From Oscillospiraceae bacterium (GTDB lineage: Bacteria > Bacillota > Clostridia > Oscillospirales > Acutalibacteraceae): a stretch of DNA of 58,103 nucleotides. The position numbers and the translations under genes are program-made. Below, in pieces: positions 52,258 to 58,103 of this stretch. Position 1 is the stretch's first letter. Every line of letters begins with the position of its first letter. Where the stretch lies: the NCBI GenBank assembly GCA_012520505.1, contig JAAYOC010000015.1, positions 1 through 58,103 on the forward strand. The letters run 5' to 3'. The notes below the pieces were generated by a model. That model ran no database searches. It was not told the origin of the DNA and saw nothing but the letters and a program-made list of their open reading frames with translations.

Positions 52258-53154
52258 TTATTTGCCCTCCCTTTCTGCACGAGCCTTACGCTCTTCATAG
52301 TATTTTTCAAGTGAAGCAAAAGCCCTAGTAGCCTTTTCTTCATCAAGTGTACCATAGTGCCATACGTAGTCATCTTTCATAAAGTCTACGCCTTCACCTT
52401 TGTACGTATCAAGTATAATTGCCGTTGGCTTATCTCCACCATTCTTGAAGTTTTGGATTGCAGCCTCAATTGCAATATTAAGTTGTGAGAAGTTATGACC
52501 ATCAATACGTCCCACATTAAAGTTAAATTCTTTAAACTTCTTATCGATAGGTTCAATACTCATAACGTCATTTACACGACCGTCAATCATACATTTGTTA
52601 TTGTCTACGAAAACAACTAAACTCGAAAGTTTATAGTGAGCAGCACTCATTATAGCTTCCCAGTTTGAACCTTCGTTCATTTCACCGTCACCGCATAAAA
52701 CAAATGTCATATAGTCTTTGCCCTTCATTCTACCTGCGAGAGCTGCACCCACGCCGAGAGAAATACCATGACCCAGAGAACCTGTTGAAAAGTCTACGCC
52801 TCTAACCTTATTTGAATCAAGATGCATTCCAATTTTTGAACCTGTAAGGTTAAAAATATGAAGCTCTTCAACCGGCATATACCCCAAGTCCACAAGAAGT
52901 GGAGCATAACCTACAGCTGCATGACCCTTTGATAATACAAAACGATCTCTGTCGTCCCAATCCGGATTACTAGGGTCATGTTTCATAAATCTGTGGTAGA
53001 GAATTGTCATAATATCCATTGCAGACAATGCACCACCCATATGTCCTGATCCGCCCCAAATAGATGTTTGAAGGGTGAACTTACGGAGCTCATGTGCCTT
53101 CGCTTCGAGACGTAACCACTCAGCCTTGTCAAAAGGCTTGTAATTTACTGGCAT
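52258..53154 (-). CDS. Transketolase, N-terminal half
   Basis: First subunit of the split transketolase. The pyrophosphate/magnesium motif is complete: GDGEMNEG (155-162) to Asn185-Asn186. The N-terminal GGSGHMGGALSAMDI, SKGHAAVGY and GSLGHG motifs are typical. Length 298 residues is normal. It is placed between the aminotransferase and the C-terminal half. Its start is 37 nt after the aminotransferase stop. Confidence 0.92.
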   Translation of the reverse strand: MPVNYKPFDKAEWLRLEAKAHELRKFTLQTSIWGGSGHMGGALSAMDIMTILYHRFMKHDPSNPDWDDRDRFVLSKGHAAVGYAPLLVDLGYMPVEELHIFNLTGSKIGMHLDSNKVRGVDFSTGSLGHGISLGVGAALAGRMKGKDYMTFVLCGDGEMNEGSNWEAIMSAAHYKLSSLVVFVDNNKCMIDGRVNDVMSIEPIDKKFKEFNFNVGRIDGHNFSQLNIAIEAAIQNFKNGGDKPTAIILDTYKGEGVDFMKDDYVWHYGTLDEEKATRAFASLEKYYEERKARAEREGK

Positions 53155-53191
53155 AATTTAGTCCCCTTTCAATCTTTGCCAAGGAGTATTT

Positions 53192-54466
53192 TTATTTTGT
53201 TAAGCCGAGGTCAGGATGACGCTCTGCAACTACTGAAAATGCATCTTCAGCAATTTCGATGGTAAGATTAATATCTTCGTCAGTTAAAGCCGCATTTATG
53301 AAATGATTGTGGTGAGAGGTAATGAAAACGCCTCTGCTTACACATTCAGCAACCCATTCCTGATGAAGCATTAAGCTGTCATCATTCGCTATTCTCAAAT
53401 AAAAGAGAGCCGGTTCACCAGAAGCGATTAAATCAAATCCGTGTCTCTTACCTGCTGCTATAAGACCTTCAGTAAGCTTTGTACCCTTTTCTTTAAACAA
53501 AGCAGGAGCATTAATTTTCTCAAGCTTATCAAGACAGGCAATACATGCAGCAAATGGTACGGCACTCATCCAATAAGAACCTGTGAAAGTAACAGAAGAA
53601 GCAGCATTCTTCATATGTTCCTGTCCACATACTGCTGACATATTATAGCCGTTTGCAAGTGCTTTACAGAAACAAATAAGATCTGCTTTAAAGCCGTAAT
53701 AGTGGTCAGAACCGGCAAGATCAAGGCGGAATCCGCAACGAACGTCGTCAATTATAAGAACAACACCGTGCTTGTCACACCATTTGCGAACAGCTGCCCA
53801 CTGCTCTTTTGTAGCGGTTACGTTGTCAAAGAAATTTCCGTGGTCATATGGCTGTGCTATGAGACCCGCAATATCACCGTTACAGGAATCATAAGCCTCT
53901 TGAAGAGCCTGAATATCAAACCAAGGAACTACTATATTGTTTGCAACTTCCTCTGGAAGAACACCAGGATAGTCAGCCTTTTGTGTCCATTGGCTGGCAC
54001 CGTGATAATATCCTCTGAACAAAATCATTTTTTTCTTACCGGTATGTGCTCTAGCACACATAACTGAGAATGTTGTAGCATCGTTGCCGTTCTTCATAAA
54101 GAAAGCCCAGTCGGCTATATCAACGACATCCTTAAGCTTTTCTGCACATTCTACCATCTTGTATGAAGGAGTTGTAGTACAGTCGCCAAGCTTACGCTGT
54201 GCTGCAGCAGCAGCATCAACATCTTTATCATTGTAACCAAGAACATTTGGTCCGTATGCACACATATAGTCGATGTATTTGTTCCCATCTACATCCCAAA
54301 AATATGTGCCTTCTGCGCGGTCACCAAGAAGTGGCCACTTTGTAATTGGAAGGAAAAGTCCTTCGGATGGGCCAAGATGCCCATAAACTCCGGAAGGGAT
54401 TGCAGCAAGAGCTCTGTCAAACCATTCCTTCGATTTATCATGTTTGTATTCAGGAAATTTACTCAC
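53192..54466 (-). CDS. Class III aminotransferase (second copy in the window)
   Basis: PLP enzyme, glutamate-1-semialdehyde-aminomutase-like. The expected Schiff-base lysine is Lys268 in CFCKALANGYN, Asp240/Asp241 in IIDDVRCGFR sit at the cofactor nitrogen, and YHGAS provides the aromatic stack. Only moderately similar to the enzyme at 29030, and 70 residues shorter. In this operon it probably transaminates the substrate or product of the transketolase. Preceded by a GGAGG-type site 15 nt after the SCP2-like gene. Confidence 0.9.
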   Translation of the reverse strand: MSKFPEYKHDKSKEWFDRALAAIPSGVYGHLGPSEGLFLPITKWPLLGDRAEGTYFWDVDGNKYIDYMCAYGPNVLGYNDKDVDAAAAAQRKLGDCTTTPSYKMVECAEKLKDVVDIADWAFFMKNGNDATTFSVMCARAHTGKKKMILFRGYYHGASQWTQKADYPGVLPEEVANNIVVPWFDIQALQEAYDSCNGDIAGLIAQPYDHGNFFDNVTATKEQWAAVRKWCDKHGVVLIIDDVRCGFRLDLAGSDHYYGFKADLICFCKALANGYNMSAVCGQEHMKNAASSVTFTGSYWMSAVPFAACIACLDKLEKINAPALFKEKGTKLTEGLIAAGKRHGFDLIASGEPALFYLRIANDDSLMLHQEWVAECVSRGVFITSHHNHFINAALTDEDINLTIEIAEDAFSVVAERHPDLGLTK

Positions 54467-54481
54467 AATCTACCCCTCCTT

Positions 54482-55246
54482 TTAAGCTAAGTAAACAGCA
54501 ACTCTATCAAGAATTCTGTTTACATTGTCAATCATGTTGATCATGCCCCTCATATAGATATTGCCCGCACAAAGTTCTGCCATAGTCGAAGCCGTACCTG
54601 TAAAGAGAGCATTTGCAAGTTCAATTGAAGTGAACTCCATAACTGCACGTGGATTTTCTGCCTTTTTCTTTTCAAGAGAAAGAATACTATTACGAGCCTT
54701 CACTGTAACATACATTTTGTCTGTGATACCCATTGAAATATCACCGTCAATAATGTAGGATGCTGAAATTTTTGAAATTTCATCGTTGTTGGCAAGTGCA
54801 CAAATTGCACCAGCTATAGTGTACATTGTCAGCATCGTTGATTTCTCAAAGAATTCCGGATTCTTCATATCTGCCTCAGATGGACGAAGATATCTTGTAA
54901 GAATCTCTGCAAGCTTTGAGAATGTTGTCGCCAAGAAAAGAATCGTCTTTATTGGATTCTTTGTTGGAATTCCTGGCTTTGATTTGTCAATAAGATCGTT
55001 GAAAGCTTTAGGTGAAATGAAATTCATCTTCATGGTACATCCAAGATCACCTTCTGTAAGTTTACAACCATCCTTTGAGAAATTAAGAGTGAAAACCGGC
55101 CCATTGATAACGTCAAAGCAGAAACCTACCGGTTCTTTGAGTCCTTGACAAATAGCCTTTGCGTCACTATCAAGTTCGCACAAGTTTTCAAGTGTAGCCA
55201 ATACGCCGTAAGCATTTACAAACGCCATTGCTCTTACATCTACCAA
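54482..55246 (-). CDS. SCP2-like protein with two sterol-carrier-type domains
   Basis: First gene of the operon. The N-terminal repeat (about 50-120: GPVFTLNFSKDGCKLTEGD, TMKMNFISPKAFNDLID) and the C-terminal repeat (about 170-254: DISMGITDKMYVTVKAR, AVMEFTSIELANALFTGTAS, GNIYMRGMINMIDNV) follow the SCP2 pattern. Helices between them carry charged residues. Likely a soluble binder of a hydrophobic molecule. A paralogue ends the same operon (50435), so the two flank the transketolase and aminotransferase. Confidence 0.68.
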   Translation of the reverse strand: MVDVRAMAFVNAYGVLATLENLCELDSDAKAICQGLKEPVGFCFDVINGPVFTLNFSKDGCKLTEGDLGCTMKMNFISPKAFNDLIDKSKPGIPTKNPIKTILFLATTFSKLAEILTRYLRPSEADMKNPEFFEKSTMLTMYTIAGAICALANNDEISKISASYIIDGDISMGITDKMYVTVKARNSILSLEKKKAENPRAVMEFTSIELANALFTGTASTMAELCAGNIYMRGMINMIDNVNRILDRVAVYLA

Positions 55247-55457
55247 AAAAATCTCCTCCTTTTAACCGTTTTTCTCAAATGAAAAATGTATGCTATTATA
55301 TTAACATAACATCACCCAACGTTTCAACAATACAGTACTAAAAATGTTATACAATTCTTTTGTTAAAAAACTGTCAATTTTGATAATGGAAATAAATATG
55401 TAATCAAGTTATAATTTCTAGGTGTTTGACAAAACAATATTAAAATGGAGGTTTTCA
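55247..55457. promoter_or_regulatory. Divergent control region between the SCP2 operon and pnt
   Basis: AT-rich. On the minus strand TTGAAA, 18 nt and TAATAT (with TATAAT overlapping downstream) could serve the SCP2 operon. On the + strand TATAAT at 55410-55415 lies about 42 nt before pntAA, with a weak -35 TGGAAA. No clear operator was found. Confidence 0.4.
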
Positions 55458-56624
55458 ATGATGATTATCGGAATTCCAAAAGAAATTATGCACGAAGAAG
55501 CTCGTGTATCAGCAACACCAGACACAGTTAAAAAATATGTCGATCTCGGCGCAAAAGTTCTCGTCGAGACAAATGCCGGTAAAGGCGCATACTTCCCAGA
55601 TGAAGATTATGCAGCAGCAGGTGCAGAAATTGTTACAGACGTAGCAGATCTCTATGCACAGGCTGACATTATTTTGAAAGTTAAGGAGCCACTCTTTAAC
55701 GAAGCTAAAGGTGTTCATGAAATTGATATGATGCATTCTGGTCAATACATCATCACTTTTATTCACCCAGCAAGTCCGGTAAACCATGAAATGGTTAAAA
55801 ACATGGCTGCAAAAGGTGTTATTTCAATCACACTTGACGGTATTCCAAGGATTTCTCGCGCACAATCAATGGATGCTCTTACATCAATGAGTACTTGTGC
55901 CGGTTACAAAGGAATGCTTATGGCTGCTGATAGACTTCCTTGGTTCATCCCAATGACAGCATGCGCAGTTGGTGTTATTAAACCGGCGAATGTTCTTGTT
56001 CTTGGTGCCGGCGTTGCCGGAATGCAAGCTCTTGCTACAGCTAAACGTCTCGGTTCTATTACACACGCAGGTGACATTCGCCCAATGGGACAGGAAAATG
56101 CTACAAGCCTTGGTGCTAAACTCATCGATCTCGGTGTGCCACCTGAACTGGCAGTTGGTCCGGGCGGATATGCTCTTCGTCTTCCTGAAGATGTACTTGC
56201 TGCTGAACGTGAAAGAATTGCTGAGGTTCTTCCGGAAATGGATATTGTATTCTGTTCAGCTCTTGTTCCGGGTAAACTTGCTCCAATCCTTATTACAGAA
56301 GAAATGGTTAAATTAATGAAGCACGGTTCTGTACTCGTTGACATAGCTATCGACCAGGGCGGTAACTGCGACATTACTCCAAAGGGTACTATCGAAGTTA
56401 AGCACGGTGTTACAATTATCGGTACAAAAAATATTCCTGGTCTTCTTCCTACAAGCTCCACTTGGATGTTTGCTAACAATATGTATGAGCTTGTTAAGTT
56501 CATAACAAAAGATGGTCAGATTGTTCTTGATATGGAAGACGAAATTATCAAATCTGCACTCACAACAATCGACGGTAAGGTTGTTCACGCAGGTGCTCTT
56601 GAAGCAATGGCAGAAAACAAATAA
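55458..56624 (+). CDS. pntAA: NAD(P) transhydrogenase subunit alpha, soluble part (PntAA)
   Basis: NAD(H)-binding domain I of the proton-translocating transhydrogenase. Domain features resemble alanine dehydrogenase: IGIPKEIMHEEARVSATPDTVKK at the N terminus (across strands), the Rossmann motif VLVLGAGVAGMQALATAKRLG, and DIAIDQGGNCD. At 388 residues it is the short three-gene form without membrane helices. The ATG at 55458 follows TGGAGG; an upstream TTG frame is rejected. It would supply NADPH using proton motive force. Confidence 0.94.
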   Translation: MMIIGIPKEIMHEEARVSATPDTVKKYVDLGAKVLVETNAGKGAYFPDEDYAAAGAEIVTDVADLYAQADIILKVKEPLFNEAKGVHEIDMMHSGQYIITFIHPASPVNHEMVKNMAAKGVISITLDGIPRISRAQSMDALTSMSTCAGYKGMLMAADRLPWFIPMTACAVGVIKPANVLVLGAGVAGMQALATAKRLGSITHAGDIRPMGQENATSLGAKLIDLGVPPELAVGPGGYALRLPEDVLAAERERIAEVLPEMDIVFCSALVPGKLAPILITEEMVKLMKHGSVLVDIAIDQGGNCDITPKGTIEVKHGVTIIGTKNIPGLLPTSSTWMFANNMYELVKFITKDGQIVLDMEDEIIKSALTTIDGKVVHAGALEAMAENK

Positions 56625-56639
56625 GGAGTTTATACCCCA

Positions 56640-56960
56640 ATGGATGATTTTAGAATGAATCTAATTTTAGTGGCAGTTTTCTTTGTGTCCACTATCGTTG
56701 GATATAAGTTGATAAATAATGTACCGAGTTTGCTTCATACCCCGCTTATGTCCGGGATGAATGCTCTCTCGGGCATTACAGTTTTAGGAGCAATATCATC
56801 TACTGTTATTGCAGTACGTGCAAACAGTGCGGTGGTAGGATACATTTTTGGTTTTATTGCAGTAATTCTTGCAATGATAAATGTTGTCGGTGGCTTTGGA
56901 GTTACCGGCAGAATGCTTAAGATGTTCTCTAAAAACAAAAAAAAAGGGGGCGATGAATAA
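56640..56960 (+). CDS. pntAB: NAD(P) transhydrogenase subunit alpha part 2 (PntAB)
   Basis: Small membrane subunit (106 residues, three or four helices) of the transhydrogenase. Typical segment: VGYKLINNVPSLLHTPLMSGMNALSGI, where Leu-His-Thr-Pro-Leu-Met is strongly conserved in the family. A lysine-rich end follows the last helix. AAGGAG lies 11 nt upstream. The stop overlaps the pntB start as TAATG. Confidence 0.93.
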   Translation: MDDFRMNLILVAVFFVSTIVGYKLINNVPSLLHTPLMSGMNALSGITVLGAISSTVIAVRANSAVVGYIFGFIAVILAMINVVGGFGVTGRMLKMFSKNKKKGGDE

Positions 56961-58103
56961 TGCCGGCATTAATAGTTCCAGATAAAATTTATTACATTGC
57001 TAGTGCTATCATTACACTTATCGTTCTCCTTGGAATTTACCTTATGAGCAAGGTGGAAAAAGCATATGGCGGTAATGCTCTTTCAGCAGTAGCCATGGCG
57101 CTGGCAATCGGACTCACATTAATAAAATATGATGTTTTCGGTTCAGATGTGCGTACAGCACTCATCGTTATTATTGCAGGAATGCTTGTTGGTTCTGCGC
57201 TTGGTATATGGATTACTTATGCAGTTAAAATGATTCAAATGCCGCAAACAGTAGCGCTTCTAAACGGTTTTGGCGGTGGAGCATCAGCCTTAGTTGCTTC
57301 TCTCACTTTAATTACCGTAGAAGACGCCAGCACATTTAGTCTTGTAACAGGTGTACTCGCTTTAGTAGTTGGTCTTGTTACCCTTTTTGGTTCTCTTGTT
57401 GCAGCAGCAAAGCTTCAAGGAATAATGGGTTCAAAGCCGGTAATCCTTCAAGGGCATAGTGCATTTACAATAATTTCACTTGTAGCATCATTTGTTTTAT
57501 GCGGTGTTATTCTTTTTGTAAAACCTATTCCTGTAATAATAGCTGCGTCAATCACGTCTATTGCATTTGGTATTCTCTTCTCAATCAGAGTTGGTGGTGC
57601 CGATATGCCAATTACAATTTCACTTCTCAACTCCTTCTCCGGTGTTGCGGGTTCAATTGCAGGTCTTGCAATAGGTGATGTTCTTTTAGTTGCAATCGGA
57701 GGTATAGTAGGTGCATCCGGACTCATTCTCACACAAATTATGTGCAGAGCAATGAACCGTCACCTTTTTGATATCCTACTTGGTAAAACTTCCACCCCAG
57801 CTAAAAAGAGTTCTAAAAAAAGTGTAACTTCAGATATCAAAACAGATGACTCAACGGGCGATGTAGAAGACACAGTAAAAGAAGTCATTGAAGAAGTTGC
57901 TAAAGAAGTTATCGACGAAATGAAAGGAGCAACAAAAACTGAATCAGGTATTTCTGCTCTTCTAAAGAATGCTAAAGATGTTATCTTTGTTCCTGGTTAC
58001 GGAATGGCTTTAGCTCAAGCTCAAAGTCTTGTTAAGCAACTCGCTGACGGACTCGAAGCTAACGGTGTAACAACTCGTTATGCTATCCATCCGGTTGCCG
58101 GTA
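56960..58103 (+). CDS. pntB: NAD(P) transhydrogenase subunit beta PntB (partial, cut by window edge)
   Basis: Membrane domain II (about residues 1-270, eight or nine helices, with LLNGFGGGASALVA, GHSAFTIIS and SLLNSFSGVAGSIAG) followed by the start of NADP-binding domain III (VIFVPGYGMALAQAQSLVKQLAD). The linker between them, about residues 278-330, is unusually long, Ser/Lys-rich then acidic with a predicted helix (VKEVIEEVAKEVIDEMKG). The frame is open to the end of the window. Confidence 0.94.
   Translation, partial: MPALIVPDKIYYIASAIITLIVLLGIYLMSKVEKAYGGNALSAVAMALAIGLTLIKYDVFGSDVRTALIVIIAGMLVGSALGIWITYAVKMIQMPQTVALLNGFGGGASALVASLTLITVEDASTFSLVTGVLALVVGLVTLFGSLVAAAKLQGIMGSKPVILQGHSAFTIISLVASFVLCGVILFVKPIPVIIAASITSIAFGILFSIRVGGADMPITISLLNSFSGVAGSIAGLAIGDVLLVAIGGIVGASGLILTQIMCRAMNRHLFDILLGKTSTPAKKSSKKSVTSDIKTDDSTGDVEDTVKEVIEEVAKEVIDEMKGATKTESGISALLKNAKDVIFVPGYGMALAQAQSLVKQLADGLEANGVTTRYAIHPVAG

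Noticed and set aside
55904-56503. 199-codon open frame antisense to pntAA
   Set aside because: Fully inside a conserved gene on the other strand; translation is compositionally odd.

Overview
The window reads as a chromosomal segment of a low-GC, Gram-positive anaerobe of the Clostridia type. Support: AT-rich intergenic DNA, TTG/GTG starts behind strong GGAGG ribosome sites, an energy-coupling factor (ECF) transporter next to truA, WhiA and RapZ, a DUF5711 protein, a FeoA/FeoB/Cys-rich/DtxR-like iron operon and a Gram-positive sorting signal. No rRNA, phage, CRISPR array or insertion sequence was seen. One tRNA is present. The genus cannot be fixed from the sequence.

Layout. 1-650: a partial AzlC-like gene with richer, GC-ending codons, abutting the 3' side of a tRNA-Gly. 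652-11752: a leftward block ruvC-ruvA-ruvB-methyltransferase-ecfA1-ecfA2-ecfT-truA-DUF5711-pgsA-clpC, with many overlapping stop/start junctions. 11764-17294: accessory genes (two paralogous small membrane proteins, a DUF362 protein, two alpha/beta hydrolases, a membrane protein). 17645-20230: a large surface protein. 20511-25839: a YhhN-like protein, then asnA, gap, a PLP lyase and a PnuC-type transporter. 25886-31847: a TetR-controlled divergent cluster (FGGY kinase, LMW phosphatase-like protein, class III aminotransferase, double class II aldolase) with two identical 18-bp operators. 31995-37854: two CNNM-type transporters, then the iron-uptake operon. 38037-43053: a membrane M28 peptidase, pdxY, a DMT exporter with an unusual leader, and pfkA. 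43060-50340: dnaE, whiA, rapZ, murB and a ROK glucokinase, leftward. 50388-55246: a five-gene operon of two SCP2-like proteins, a split transketolase and a class III aminotransferase. 55458-end: the proton-translocating transhydrogenase pntAA-pntAB-pntB, cut by the window edge.

How the genes work together. Core genes cover Holliday-junction resolution, replication, wall precursor synthesis, glycolysis and NADPH supply. Two accessory sets look metabolic and are not assignable from sequence alone: the TetR-regulated kinase/aldolase/aminotransferase set and the SCP2/transketolase/aminotransferase operon. Both contain a class III PLP enzyme and both could act on sugar-like or keto substrates.

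Most interesting structures. (1) A leftward leader (about 41868 to 41493) upstream of the DMT exporter, with a near-consensus promoter, three tiny ORFs each behind its own ribosome site, and an intrinsic terminator; it looks like an undescribed attenuator. (2) Degenerate short tandem repeats of 9 to 25 nt in many spacers, in two places running in frame into gene 3' ends (RuvB and the DMT exporter). (3) The paired TetR operators. (4) The SCP2/transketolase operon. (5) A DtxR-like regulator that appears to have lost the usual metal ligands, beside two matching palindromes.
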